This document shows, piece by piece, positions 1-8,761 of a stretch of DNA of 28,797 bases. The notes under the pieces are model-generated. The model saw only the letters and a list, made by a program, of their open reading frames with translations. It was not told the DNA's origin and did not search any database. Location of the stretch: positions 1 to 28,797 of IMG/VR virus record IMGVR_UViG_3300011115_000484. One strand, given 5' to 3'. A program made the position numbers and the translations under genes. This DNA is from a virus. Numbering within the stretch: position 1 is the stretch's first letter; every line of letters starts with the position of its first letter.

Positions 1-253
1 TCAGAACAAATAAACCTGTTCTAGCTAGAATGCCTTCACCGGGCAACAAAATGTTAATTGCCCCAGCTACGCTTGGTGCGGGGAAAGACAGCAATGTCTC
101 CCCAGTGCTTGTACCATCAGTGATGACCACTGTACCTAGAGTAGCCCCATAAATGATAGTAATTGCTTTCAAGCGCGAACGCCCGCTTACAGCAACCGCT
201 CCGGGGGTATTGCCCGCTGCAACCAATATTGATTTAACGTCAGTTTGCATCAT
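1..253 (-). CDS. Small structural-region protein, 3' end outside the window
   Basis: The reading frame is open from a double ATG (MMQTDVKSIL) to the left edge, so at least 84 residues are present and the C-terminus is missing. It is rich in Gly, Ala, Val, Ile and Thr, has no charged helices and looks like an all-beta protein. An AGGGG sequence lies about 8 bases upstream of the first ATG. It follows the 160-aa gene by 15 bases and shares that gene's composition, so the two probably form one late transcription unit. I do not recognise the family. A virion role such as head decoration or connector is inferred from position only. Confidence 0.7.
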   Translation of the reverse strand, partial: MMQTDVKSILVAAGNTPGAVAVSGRSRLKAITIIYGATLGTVVITDGTSTGETLLSFPAPSVAGAINILLPGEGILARTGLFVL

Positions 254-268
254 GCGATATGCCCCTAC

Positions 269-751
269 TTAGTTGGCAGCGCCGTAAGTACCGTCAGAGT
301 TACGCACCGTGTAGATCAATGTCAGAACACCTGCGCCAGACGTAGCAGTAACGTTAGCTTGGGTGAACGTGATGATTGCATCAGTAGTACCGACGTTGTT
401 ACACAGGACAGCGGCGGCAGCATTGTTGTTGCCCAGCAGAAGATTTACTGAACCCGTATTCGTGAATACGCTACCGTTTGCTGCGGTATTGATGGCAGTG
501 CCGTTAACAAACAACGCATAAGTTGGCGTTGTGGTTGCATAGGCAACGGTCGTGTTAAAGAAGGCTTGCATGATCATCGACCCAGCAGGGATCGTGAATG
601 CGACAGTTCCAGCAGTAACATCTGTATACAGGACTGCCTTAGATTGTTGGCTAACAGTCGTGCCAACGTTACGGATCATGCCAGCAGTGGTTCCAGTAGT
701 GTCTTTGACAGTACCGAGCAGCCAAGGGCCAAGGTGTGTAGCAACAGCCAT
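269..751 (-). CDS. Probable virion protein, beta-rich, 160 aa
   Basis: The product is 160 residues, low in charge and very rich in Thr, Ala, Val, Asn and Gly, with alternating hydrophobic segments such as AGTVAFTIPAGSMIMQAFFN. This composition is typical of phage decoration, fibre or tail-tube type beta proteins. The start is supported by GAGGAAAT just upstream of the ATG. It lies downstream of the major capsid gene, separated by a terminator, so it may have its own promoter in the 134-base gap, although I see no convincing -35/-10 pair there. I do not recognise a named family. A structural role is inferred from composition and neighbours. Confidence 0.7.
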   Translation of the reverse strand: MAVATHLGPWLLGTVKDTTGTTAGMIRNVGTTVSQQSKAVLYTDVTAGTVAFTIPAGSMIMQAFFNTTVAYATTTPTYALFVNGTAINTAANGSVFTNTGSVNLLLGNNNAAAAVLCNNVGTTDAIITFTQANVTATSGAGVLTLIYTVRNSDGTYGAAN

Positions 752-885
752 GATAATTTCCTCACATGCGAGTTAAGCATACCAATCTGCATGTCGCCCG
801 TCTGGAGCGGTTTGGTACACTGGAAGTCCAGATTGATTGTTTATACCATACTTCCTAGCGCAAGTGGTATTTATTTTTGACGTAA
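752..885 (-). other. Intergenic leader between capsid terminator and next structural gene
   Basis: This 134-base gap holds no gene. On the minus strand there is a TATAAA box but no matching -35 at 16-18 bases; the nearest candidate, TTGCGC, is only 12 bases away. A CTGGA-AG-TCCAG dyad lies near 829-840. A promoter is expected because a terminator precedes the gap, but none can be assigned with confidence. Confidence 0.3.
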
Positions 886-909
886 AAAAGCCCACCGAAG
901 TGGGCTTTT
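886..909 (-). terminator. Rho-independent terminator after the major capsid gene
   Basis: A 10-bp perfect stem (AAAAGCCCAC / GTGGGCTTTT) closes on a four-base loop that reads TTCG on the minus strand. It is followed on that strand by six Ts. It sits 13 bases beyond the capsid stop codon and would separate the capsid transcript from the two downstream small structural genes. The A/T tails on both sides mean it could act in both directions. Confidence 0.85.
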
Positions 910-922
910 GTCTTGCTGTGTA

Positions 923-1834
923 TCAGGACGAACCGGGGCTACCGAACATTCCCAGCGGATCAGACCAGCCGAAGCTATAACGCTCGCGGCTCTTGTAACG
1001 GACATTGCCCGTGTCGAAGTCGCCGTCCATGCTGTTAGCCAGCGGAGTACGAATAAAGTGCTTCATACCATTTGGCACATCAGTAGTCAGATACCAGCCG
1101 TTAGTGTCGGTCAGGTAGTGATTGACAGTGTAGCCTTCTGGGATCGAACCGTTGTTCTTAATGGCGTTGATATCGTTATCGGTAGTGCCAACACGGAGGC
1201 TGGTTTCCAACAGACGGGTAGCAACGAACATCAGTGATGGCGGGACAATCAGCTTCTTAGGCTTAGCTGCGATCAACAGGCCACGTTCATCAGTCCAAGC
1301 AGCGATCTGAATGACTGCGGCTTCCAAAGAAGTCTCATTCAAGTCAGCAGCGGTAGCTGGACGATTACTGTTGGTGCCACCGGAGACCAACGGGTGAGCC
1401 GTTGAGAACAGTGCAACGCCGTCACCACCAACAGAAGCGGCTGAGAAGCCGTTGTTGATAATAGCAGCAGCCTTGACCTGCTTGGTATACGCCATACCGC
1501 GAGCCAGAGCCTTGGTGTAACGAGCAGACAAGCTGTCGTACAAGTTATCCTCGATGGCCTCTTCGGTCAGCGAGAATCCAAGAGCAATAGTCTCATGGTT
1601 GTAGCGTGCAGTCCAAGCTTCTTGACCATTGTCATAAGCAATGGCTGAGCCTTCGTTCTTCACCGGAGCAGCGGTAAAGCCAGACAGCTTGGTTTCCTCT
1701 TCAAAGGAACGCTCAGAAGTCTCAGTATCGTAGATTTCTTTGTGTTCTTCTTGGTAGGTCGAATACTCCAGACCAAACAAAGCGTTCAGTCCCGGAAGCA
1801 GTTCTTTAAGTAGTTGTGCGCGTGAAATAGCCAT
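923..1834 (-). CDS. Major capsid protein, Mu gpT-like
   Basis: The 303-residue protein resembles the Mu-like major head subunit (gpT) group of HK97-fold capsid proteins. Visible features are the N-terminal helix MAISRAQLLKELLPGLNALF, the acidic segment around residues 25-50, the stretch ALGFSLTEEAIEDNLYDSL near residue 85, and the segment ALFSTAHPLVSGGTNSNRP near 140-160, which I associate with this family. It would form the icosahedral shell. The start is set by AGGAG seven bases upstream. It is the last gene before a strong terminator, as expected for a highly expressed capsid gene, and follows two conserved head-region genes and the scaffold-like gene. The assignment is from family resemblance, not from a search. 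Confidence 0.85.
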   Translation of the reverse strand: MAISRAQLLKELLPGLNALFGLEYSTYQEEHKEIYDTETSERSFEEETKLSGFTAAPVKNEGSAIAYDNGQEAWTARYNHETIALGFSLTEEAIEDNLYDSLSARYTKALARGMAYTKQVKAAAIINNGFSAASVGGDGVALFSTAHPLVSGGTNSNRPATAADLNETSLEAAVIQIAAWTDERGLLIAAKPKKLIVPPSLMFVATRLLETSLRVGTTDNDINAIKNNGSIPEGYTVNHYLTDTNGWYLTTDVPNGMKHFIRTPLANSMDGDFDTGNVRYKSRERYSFGWSDPLGMFGSPGSS

Positions 1835-1845
1835 GATTTAGCTCC

Positions 1846-2700
1846 TTAGACTGCTGTGGCAGCGTAATACGAATGCACAGCGAAGTTGATCTTGACCAAC
1901 ATCTCTGGGTACTGCGTAAACACAATAGTAGAACCAGCGGGGATCACCGTAGCCGTACCACCAAGCGAGCTAGTGGCGACGTTGATAGTGACCGAAGTAG
2001 CTGCTGCCGCAGCGGCGGTAGTGACAAACGAGCCAGTACGAATGATCTGACCAGTCGGCGACGAACCACCTGCAATGTACGACACATCAGTACCAGCCAG
2101 AATCGCCGAAGGCAGGCCAGCGCCCGTAAGGGTAATCGTTGTAGACGAAGACGAGCCGGTAGCCGAAATAGCCACGCCAGTATCAGGGTACATACCAACA
2201 ACACGGGCCGGGAAAGCAGCTGTAGTGAGGGTAGCCGAATACAACAGAGCATTAGCCGAGTTGCCGGTATTGACGTTACCTGTACCATCAACCATCGAGT
2301 AGTTCTGCCCGATCATGGCATAGCTACCAGAAGCCATAACGGTCGTGCCAGACACAACCGCAGCACGGAACACCGTATCCGGGTCATCGCAAACAATAGC
2401 AACTGCATCACCAGCTAGCGTACCACCGGGCCAATACTGCTGGAACTGCTTCTGCTTGGTTGTCGGGTTCGTGAACGAGCAGCCGAGGAAAACCCCAACC
2501 AAACCCAGACCAGTACCGCTGGTAGTGACAGCAGCGCGGGTAGCATTGCCACGAACAACCTTTACAAAGTCGCCGTAGAAAATGCTAGTCGCATCGCCGT
2601 ACTGAATAGGCACTTCACGGGTGGAACCCGCAAAGACCTGACCACCGATCAGATTGATCGGCTTTAGCCCGTAGGGGGCGTCAATCGTAGGATAAGCCAT
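1846..2700 (-). CDS. Conserved head-region structural protein with a low-complexity insertion
   Basis: The 284-residue protein begins MAYPTIDAPYGLKPINLIGG, an N-terminus I have seen in many environmental phage structural proteins next to the capsid gene. It is poor in charge and rich in Thr, Ser, Gly, Ala and Val. Residues from about 178 to 262 look like an extra Ser/Thr/Ala-rich beta segment, with SSSSTT and AAAAAA runs, placed between the conserved core and the C-terminal part starting YPEMLVKINF. GGAG precedes the start. It ends 12 bases before the capsid gene. A head decoration or accessory shell role is likely but inferred from context; the exact function is unknown. Confidence 0.75.
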   Translation of the reverse strand: MAYPTIDAPYGLKPINLIGGQVFAGSTREVPIQYGDATSIFYGDFVKVVRGNATRAAVTTSGTGLGLVGVFLGCSFTNPTTKQKQFQQYWPGGTLAGDAVAIVCDDPDTVFRAAVVSGTTVMASGSYAMIGQNYSMVDGTGNVNTGNSANALLYSATLTTAAFPARVVGMYPDTGVAISATGSSSSTTITLTGAGLPSAILAGTDVSYIAGGSSPTGQIIRTGSFVTTAAAAAATSVTINVATSSLGGTATVIPAGSTIVFTQYPEMLVKINFAVHSYYAATAV

Positions 2701-2716
2701 TTATGACTCCAAAAAG

Positions 2717-3166
2717 TTAAATACCTTTGCCAAAGCTAGTCGAAGATTTCCGCTCTTTAAACATCGGCATCCTCGGATCGCTCTGGCGCATCATAGTATT
2801 GTCTACAGCGTCCACTTGATTCTGCGACTGCTTTGCAAAATGCGTATCGCGTTGGTCAACAAATTCTTGTGGAGTTTTGCAGAGCAATAGCCCTCCGATC
2901 TCAATGTTGTCTTTAAACCGACTAGTTGGATCGACCATAAACTTAAACTTAGGCTGCTCTTCGATTTGCACCGCCTCCCAACCTTCCCGGAATTTGCCCG
3001 AGATGTTACGAGGATCAGAAACATTCAAAGTAGAAACCCGAACCCACCTGTACGCGTATCCCGGCTGCCGATCAGGTTCAGGAAGCAATTCAGCTGGCAT
3101 CCATTGTTTAGGACGCTCATCAATCACCCGTGCAGTCATCTCGCGTTGCAATCTGTTCTCAGCCAT
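2717..3166 (-). CDS. Conserved head-region protein of unknown function, 149 aa
   Basis: I place the start at MAENRLQREM, one base after the upstream stop codon, because GGAGG lies 11 bases before it. An in-frame ATG 33 bases upstream lies inside the preceding gene and has no better site. The product is basic and hydrophilic, rich in Arg, Lys, Gln, Asp and Met, and has the segment GYAYRWVRV near residue 36 and GGLLLCKTP near 92. It has no signal peptide or membrane segment. Its fixed place between the scaffold-like gene and the decoration-like gene suggests a head assembly or structural role. I recognise the type from other phage head modules but not a named function. Confidence 0.7.
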   Translation of the reverse strand: MAENRLQREMTARVIDERPKQWMPAELLPEPDRQPGYAYRWVRVSTLNVSDPRNISGKFREGWEAVQIEEQPKFKFMVDPTSRFKDNIEIGGLLLCKTPQEFVDQRDTHFAKQSQNQVDAVDNTMMRQSDPRMPMFKERKSSTSFGKGI

Positions 3167-3167
3167 C

Positions 3168-4133
3168 TTAGGCCTCCAATTTAGTAAATTCACGAGCATA
3201 TTGCTCGAGGGTTAGCCCAAGTTTCTTAGCTAGACCCACCTGCGTTTTAGACAGTTGAACTTGCTTCGGTGCAGTGCTTCGCCTTGCGGGCGCTACCACT
3301 GTACTTGGCTTTGTACGCTGAGGCTTACTGCCCTCATCGTTTTTAGAAGCTGCAAATTCTTCTGGGAACCTGCGTTGAACTTCTTTGTCGATACTGCCGT
3401 AATACTCGTCAGTACCGGTATATGCCTTACCATACCGCATTTCTAGCTCTTCGTGAACACCTTCGGCATACTTACGCATTGCCAACTTCTCACGATTAAC
3501 GAACCAAGGGTTTTTGGACACCCAGTTCGACAGCTTTGGGTCCATTTGCGGACTAGACTGCGGCTGTGGGGTAGTTTGTACATCATTTACGGGAGATTGT
3601 ACAGTAGGTTTAAAACTTTTTGCTTTATCGAGCTTCATTTCAGCCCGCATCATCTCCCGCTGAGCAGCTAATACTAGATCAGAGTCGCCTGATTCATAGG
3701 CCTCTTTATAGCTGCGCTCAGCCTTATCAAGCTCCATTTGAGCGGAACTCTGATAGTTGGAGATAAGCTCCTTCTCTCCCGTCTGAAGCATTTCTTTGAG
3801 CCTGCGATTCTCGTCGAGAATACGCTGAGTAGCCCCTAGTGCCTCATGCTGCTCCCTAAGAGCAGCCTCTTTAGCCCGACGCTCGTCGTGCCAAGCCTTC
3901 TTATACTGGGTAAATTTCTGTTTTACGTTCTTAGAGTATTCAGCTGACTCATCGGCCCGCTCAAGGTCATCCTTGATAGCCTCCGGCAACGGGTCAACGT
4001 GACGGTCTTCTTTAGGAGTGTCATCTACGACCTCTACCTCGATTTCTTCGTCACCCTCTACTGTGATTTCCAGCTTATCTTCGACTTCAATTTCGTCTGG
4101 AAACTTGTAGTCGTCGTTCTTAAATGTAGCCAT
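3168..4133 (-). CDS. Probable capsid scaffolding protein
   Basis: The 321-residue protein has the layout of phage scaffolds. It has a very acidic N-terminus (about residues 1-60), a long charged coiled-coil region from about 65 to 180 with many Lys, Glu, Ala and Gln, a Pro/Gln-rich linker near 180-205, and a basic Pro/Thr/Ser linker followed by a C-terminal helical tail (VQLSKTQVGLAKKLGLTLEQ). Short basic helix-turn-helix tails of this kind bind the coat protein in characterised scaffolds. It lies between the portal-side genes and the capsid gene, the usual place. AGGAG precedes the start. No protease gene is visible beside it, so removal during maturation may not need a linked protease. Function is inferred from architecture and order. 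Confidence 0.7.
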   Translation of the reverse strand: MATFKNDDYKFPDEIEVEDKLEITVEGDEEIEVEVVDDTPKEDRHVDPLPEAIKDDLERADESAEYSKNVKQKFTQYKKAWHDERRAKEAALREQHEALGATQRILDENRRLKEMLQTGEKELISNYQSSAQMELDKAERSYKEAYESGDSDLVLAAQREMMRAEMKLDKAKSFKPTVQSPVNDVQTTPQPQSSPQMDPKLSNWVSKNPWFVNREKLAMRKYAEGVHEELEMRYGKAYTGTDEYYGSIDKEVQRRFPEEFAASKNDEGSKPQRTKPSTVVAPARRSTAPKQVQLSKTQVGLAKKLGLTLEQYAREFTKLEA

Positions 4134-4141
4134 GTGCGCTC

Positions 4142-4552
4142 CTATTTGCGTTTAATGCCGCGTGGGTCTTCTACAACAGCTTCGACTGAGTCGTCGTTAA
4201 TGATGCGGAATTCGCGGTCGTGGATGAGAAGTCGTGAGCCAGCGTGAGGCCGAACCAAGACAAAGTCACCTTTCTTACACCACGGCCCTGTTGGGAACCG
4301 TTTCTCGTCTTTGTAGCAATCTTGACCCATTTCAACTACGAATAGGACTGTAGTCAGCGTCTCTTCATTGCGCATCATCTCTGCTGACTTGAGAAGGCTA
4401 ATGCTTGTTCCTTCAATCTCTTTATCAGCTTCAGGGATAGCGCAAAGAATGCGGTAGCCTGATGGCACCGGTAGTTGCTTTGCTTTATCTTCTGCGTCTT
4501 TGTGCATCACGGTGGACAAGTCCACTGCTCTGCTTAGGTCGATTTTATTCAT
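4142..4552 (-). CDS. GroES-like co-chaperonin (Cpn10 fold)
   Basis: The 136-residue protein matches the GroES layout: an opening strand PVPSGYRILCAIP (about 28-40), a flexible stretch near 45-65 containing the hydrophobic run ISLL at the place of the GroES mobile-loop tripeptide, then VLFVVEMGQD, the KKGDFVLVRPHAGSRLLI segment (93-110) matching the GroES 'GD.V.....AG..v' region, and a closing strand FRIINDDSVEAVV. Phage co-chaperonins such as T4 gp31 replace host GroES on GroEL to fold the capsid protein. The gene overlaps the upstream small gene by 8 bases and lies in the head operon, which fits that job. Residues 1-27 and the loop region are longer than in bacterial GroES. Confidence is good for the fold and moderate for the function. 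Confidence 0.75.
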   Translation of the reverse strand: MNKIDLSRAVDLSTVMHKDAEDKAKQLPVPSGYRILCAIPEADKEIEGTSISLLKSAEMMRNEETLTTVLFVVEMGQDCYKDEKRFPTGPWCKKGDFVLVRPHAGSRLLIHDREFRIINDDSVEAVVEDPRGIKRK

Positions 4553-4751
4553 CGTCTAGTTGCTCCATCTGGTGTGTAAGGTCTGAAAGATAAGAGCGAG
4601 CGGTGAGCAGACCTTTAATAACCCCACACATCTCGCAATACTCGTCAAAGCTCTTAGCAGCCTTAGCTGCTAGAGCCTCTTCGATATGTTTGACTCCTTC
4701 GTCAATTCTGTCGTTAATGATGCCGAGCAGCTTTAAATTCTCGTACATCAT
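4545..4751 (-). CDS. Small helical protein coupled to the portal gene
   Basis: The 68-residue product is almost wholly alpha-helical by composition (KLLGIINDRIDEGVKHIEEA) and acidic at the C-terminus, with two cysteines (EMCGV and EYC). Its first ATG overlaps the portal stop codon (GAATGATG), so translation is probably coupled to the portal, and its last codons overlap the co-chaperonin start. I do not recognise the family. A small coiled-coil partner in head assembly is possible, but nothing in the sequence proves it. Confidence 0.65.
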   Translation of the reverse strand: MMYENLKLLGIINDRIDEGVKHIEEALAAKAAKSFDEYCEMCGVIKGLLTARSYLSDLTHQMEQLDDE

Positions 4752-7228
4752 TCACCTTTCTTGTTGGTAGCCAGCGCTTCTTGCTGCTGCCCATGCTTGT
4801 GCATATCTAACCCGCTCTGGAACCCTAGAGTCTCATGCTGATGCTCACGCTGTTTATGACTGGCGTGGGCTTGCATTGCCAACTTGGCTCCCTCGGTCTC
4901 TTGGTTAGTCTCAATCCTCTTAAGCTCAACCTGAATCTGCGCCATCTTGGCCTGCATATCAGCCTGATCCTTAGCTTGCTTACGCTGCAAATCGCCCTGC
5001 TTAATCTGAAGCTCTTGTTGCTGCAACTGAATGAGCGGGTCTTGCGACTGCTGCTGGTTCTTCTTCTGCTGCGCTTCTTGCTGATGCTGCTGGAGTAATT
5101 GCTGTGCCGCCTGAGCCGCCATCTGAGATACCCTGACTTCCATCTCTGGAGACATCATCTTCTCGTCTTGGTCATCCTCGTAGGCTGGCAACGTCTGGCC
5201 CATAACCTGCTCCATCTGCTTGCGCATCTCCATACCCAAGTGGTCTGCTATGTGAGCAGTGCCTACAGCCATAAGCTGCTGTGCCATCTGGGGGTTCTGC
5301 CCAATCAATTGCTGGATATGGGGGTCTTGTGCCATAGCCATATGAACGGCGATGTGAGCCTTATGATCCTGATACAAGAACGCTTTGACCGGCTTATTCT
5401 TGAGCATGTTCATGTTCTCCGTCACCGGATCACGTGGCTTCATGTCATCTTCAATAGGCACGAGCTTCTGGTAGTTCTTGATGCCTAGCACGTCCAACAT
5501 CTGGCGATGTAATACAGGAAGGTCATACAACTGAGGTGCAGTCTGTGCCAACTGTAGCGCCGCCTGATACTGAACAACCTTCTGAGCCATAGTGGTGGCA
5601 TTCGGGTCGCTAACAGGAATTACCTCTACCAAGTCGTAGTCCGACTGCTTAGCTTTGCGATCACCCTCTTCCGGGTCGTAGCTATCGTCTGAGGGTGTAT
5701 AGTCACGGATGATATCCCGCAGCAGCCTAAACTCCTGCTTCATCGCGTAGTGAATGCGAGCTTGCACGGCACTCATCGTCTTGAGGCTACGCTCAAGAAT
5801 AGCCAGCGTAGTACCTACGGGAGCCTGCGCAGACATATCTGACGCATTCAAGTCCATAGACCCAGCGAACCTACGACCCTCGTCGATCATCTGTGCCAGC
5901 AAAGCCATCAATACTTGGCTAGGCTCCTTGTACGGCAGTGGCATCAGGTTATCCCTGATAGTGCCACTAGGCACGTCAACGTCACGGAACTCTCCCGGAG
6001 AGATGGGAGTGTCGTCACCCTTGGTACGCAACCCACGAGTCTTGAAGCCGCCCGGCAAGTTAGACAGCGTACCTGCATCAACCAACTGACGCAAGATACT
6101 AGTACTACTCTTAGAGTACGCCCCGATCAAGTGGATCAAACCGAAGGCGTAGAACCCAAAGCCGGGGATGTACGGGTAGTGGACGAAGTGTGCCCGCTTC
6201 TGGTTTGTCTCATCCTCTGGACGCCAGTTACGACGAATAGCCAGAATCTGACCAGTACCCTTCTCCATAGTGACGACATAAGGCAGGGCAATGCCTGTCG
6301 GCTTACCCTTGTCATCCTCATGCTCATACCCCGGCAAGTCAAGGTCAACCTGCATCTCCAAGAGCTTGAACCGATTATCTTGCGATGCACGGAACCCAAG
6401 CTTCTCAGCGATCTTCTTCTCAACTTCGTCCATTACTGAGATGGGGTCGCCAAGGTCAATATCCCGGTAAAACCCATCATGCTGGAGGCGGCGAAGCTCG
6501 TTCTTGGTCTTGCGCATTACGTGAGTAACACGCTCAGCTGACTCTAGACTAGACGCCCCATACGGGACAACCACATCTTCAGCGGGCGCGTACATAGACA
6601 CCTGACGATTAAGAGCAGGGTCAAAATACACTTTCTTGAACGCATTGCCAGCAAGGCCCAAGCCCCAGAGCATCCGCTCATGCTCAGGCCGAAACTCAAG
6701 CATAACGTCAGTCAGCTGATAGTTCATGTCGTTCTGGACACGCTCAGCCGCTGCCTTTGTCTCAGAAGTCTCTTTGCCAATAATTTGAGTCTTCACCGGG
6801 CCTGCAGCTGGGAACGTCTCCATCATGGTCTCAGCTTGGAACTTGACCACAGCCTCTGCCAAGAGTGGGTGATACACACCGCAGGCACCGGGCCAAGGCT
6901 CCATCCGATCTTCTAGCTTAAGACCTAGCAGTTGCAGGCCATCTACATATGTCTGTATCCATTCCTTGCGGCTGGAGATATCTGCTTCATAGTCCTCAAT
7001 GAGGTCGCCAGCCAATTTAGTAAGCTCGCCCTCACTCATATCCTCGGCTAGGTTGTCATCAAACCCATCCTCGACCTCGACCCGCTCCATGTGCATGTCA
7101 AACCCCGGCCCCTCAATATCTACAGCCTCTGGGTCATGGATTGTGATCTCAATCGGTTCTTCTTCCGCACCAAGCTGTGCCAGCCCTTTCGGGGCTTCGT
7201 ACAGCGATCTATCCATATTTGTAGCCAT
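4748..7228 (-). CDS. Portal protein
   Basis: The 826-residue protein is the size of large P22-like portals and follows the large terminase directly, the standard order. A conserved-looking stretch near residues 105-145 (EDRMEPWPGACGVYHPLLAE, then VKFQAETMMETFPAAGPV) is one I associate with portals of environmental phages. The acidic N-terminus (1-85) is followed by the wing/stem region, and the last 140 residues or so form a Gln-rich, Lys-rich coiled coil (QQLLQQHQQEAQQKKNQQQ), comparable to the C-terminal helical barrel of large portals. It would form the dodecameric DNA entry channel and terminase docking site. AAGGAT precedes the start. The Gln-rich tail is low complexity and probably varies between relatives. 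Confidence 0.85.
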   Translation of the reverse strand: MATNMDRSLYEAPKGLAQLGAEEEPIEITIHDPEAVDIEGPGFDMHMERVEVEDGFDDNLAEDMSEGELTKLAGDLIEDYEADISSRKEWIQTYVDGLQLLGLKLEDRMEPWPGACGVYHPLLAEAVVKFQAETMMETFPAAGPVKTQIIGKETSETKAAAERVQNDMNYQLTDVMLEFRPEHERMLWGLGLAGNAFKKVYFDPALNRQVSMYAPAEDVVVPYGASSLESAERVTHVMRKTKNELRRLQHDGFYRDIDLGDPISVMDEVEKKIAEKLGFRASQDNRFKLLEMQVDLDLPGYEHEDDKGKPTGIALPYVVTMEKGTGQILAIRRNWRPEDETNQKRAHFVHYPYIPGFGFYAFGLIHLIGAYSKSSTSILRQLVDAGTLSNLPGGFKTRGLRTKGDDTPISPGEFRDVDVPSGTIRDNLMPLPYKEPSQVLMALLAQMIDEGRRFAGSMDLNASDMSAQAPVGTTLAILERSLKTMSAVQARIHYAMKQEFRLLRDIIRDYTPSDDSYDPEEGDRKAKQSDYDLVEVIPVSDPNATTMAQKVVQYQAALQLAQTAPQLYDLPVLHRQMLDVLGIKNYQKLVPIEDDMKPRDPVTENMNMLKNKPVKAFLYQDHKAHIAVHMAMAQDPHIQQLIGQNPQMAQQLMAVGTAHIADHLGMEMRKQMEQVMGQTLPAYEDDQDEKMMSPEMEVRVSQMAAQAAQQLLQQHQQEAQQKKNQQQSQDPLIQLQQQELQIKQGDLQRKQAKDQADMQAKMAQIQVELKRIETNQETEGAKLAMQAHASHKQREHQHETLGFQSGLDMHKHGQQQEALATNKKGE

Positions 7229-7237
7229 TGTGTATCC

Positions 7238-8761
7238 TTAATAATACGCTGCTTTTTTGCGGAACTTGTACAGGAAGTCATCCTCTGGCTCGTCCGAAGG
7301 GAGGCGCAGAAATCCGCCTTGCCTAAACCTGAGCAAAGCCAATGTAGTAGAGTCTACCAAGTCATCGTTCGCGCCGCTAGGGAAGTCGTTGCACTCCTCA
7401 ATAACTTCTTTGGCCCACCTGCGGTCAGGGGCATACACTATCCCTGACGCGAACAGATCACTCACTGCATTAACTCGTGCGATCTTATCCTGTCCTTTGC
7501 CGGGGGTAAACTCCCCCACCGGCACTCCCATCCGTCTAAACTCTTGGTATAGCGCCGATCCATTAGACTTCTTCTCAACCATGAACGAGTCTGGTTGCCA
7601 CTCTCTGTATTGCTCCAGCACCATCTTCTTAAGCTCTGGGTACTCCATCCGCTTCTTTATAGCATTGAGCAGGATGATGGCAAAGTTGTTAGTCTCTTCG
7701 TTGAAGAACACACCCCAAGTAGTAAGCGCGTTGTAGTCAGACCGGTTGTTAGCTTCTTGGGCCGCATCCAGACTCATGATAGTGAACTCGCACTGGGGCG
7801 GGTCTTCCTTATCCCATATCTTCCACCACTCCCGCTTGATGAGCGCCCCCTCTTCTGAGACAGGGTTCTGCATATACTGGGCATTCCAGTATCGCACATC
7901 AAGACCAGCCTTCTTAGCCAGCAGTTCTTCTACCGGCCAAAACTCAGGCCACAATGCCTCGCCATCATCTTTAATGGCAGGGAACTCAATTACTTCCCAC
8001 TTATCAACCCCATCGTCCCGATTCATCTGGGTAACTATCTGCCCAGTCAAGTCGAGCTTACTCCAGCGGGTCATCACAACAATAATAGCCCCTCCCGGCA
8101 TAAGACGTTGCAGAGGGCCAGACTGGAACCATTCCCAAGCAGGCAGGAACACATCTGGCCTACCCGTCTTGGCTTCTTGCTCTGAGTGTGGGTCATCAAT
8201 AATAAAAAGGTCAGCCCCACGACCAGCCAATGCACCGCCAACACCAATCGCAAAGTACTCACCATTGAAGTTTGTTCCCCACCTTGATGCAGATTTACTG
8301 TCGGCTTGGAGTTCTATCTGCGGAAATATGTCCCGATAACTTTCCGATCCAACGAGGTTACGCACACGACGGCCAAAGTTAACAGCCAAATCCGCTGTGT
8401 GCGAGGACATGATGATTTTTTTCTGAGGATACTTACCCAAGAACCACGCAGGAGCGAGATAGGATATAAGTTCCGACTTACCATGACGCGGAGCAATATT
8501 AACGATGACGCGCTTTTTCTTACCGTTAGCGATATCCTCAAAAATCTGAGCCAATTTAAGGTGGTGTGGACCAACTTTATACCCCGGATATACGTGCTTA
8601 ACGAAGTCAAGGAAGTTTTCCTTACCCAAATTTTGGGTTATCTGGGTGTCATATGACTTTAATAACTCTAATACTCGCCGTTTTTGCTTTTCGGGCATTG
8701 TAGGCAGAGCATTTCGCAGTTTAAACAACTGCTCTGGAGTTAGTTTAATAGATTCAGTCAT
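7238..8761 (-). CDS. terL: Terminase large subunit (ATPase and nuclease)
   Basis: The 507-residue protein carries all expected TerL motifs. It has a Walker A-like loop APRHGKS at 90-96, a Walker B LFIIDD at 185-190, a coupling motif MTRW near 230-233, and an RNase H-like nuclease domain with candidate acidic residues D332 (SLDAAQ), E396 (VEKK) and the D466-D470 cluster (NDDLVDS). It cuts concatemeric DNA and drives packaging into the prohead through the portal, which is encoded next. It overlaps the upstream probable small terminase gene by 8 bases. Length and motif order are normal, and no truncation is visible. Confidence 0.93.
   Translation of the reverse strand: MTESIKLTPEQLFKLRNALPTMPEKQKRRVLELLKSYDTQITQNLGKENFLDFVKHVYPGYKVGPHHLKLAQIFEDIANGKKKRVIVNIAPRHGKSELISYLAPAWFLGKYPQKKIIMSSHTADLAVNFGRRVRNLVGSESYRDIFPQIELQADSKSASRWGTNFNGEYFAIGVGGALAGRGADLFIIDDPHSEQEAKTGRPDVFLPAWEWFQSGPLQRLMPGGAIIVVMTRWSKLDLTGQIVTQMNRDDGVDKWEVIEFPAIKDDGEALWPEFWPVEELLAKKAGLDVRYWNAQYMQNPVSEEGALIKREWWKIWDKEDPPQCEFTIMSLDAAQEANNRSDYNALTTWGVFFNEETNNFAIILLNAIKKRMEYPELKKMVLEQYREWQPDSFMVEKKSNGSALYQEFRRMGVPVGEFTPGKGQDKIARVNAVSDLFASGIVYAPDRRWAKEVIEECNDFPSGANDDLVDSTTLALLRFRQGGFLRLPSDEPEDDFLYKFRKKAAYY

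Noticed and set aside
4748-5200. CAG/CTG-rich tract as a possible repeat element
   Set aside because: It encodes the Gln-rich C-terminal coiled coil of the portal and is explained by that protein.
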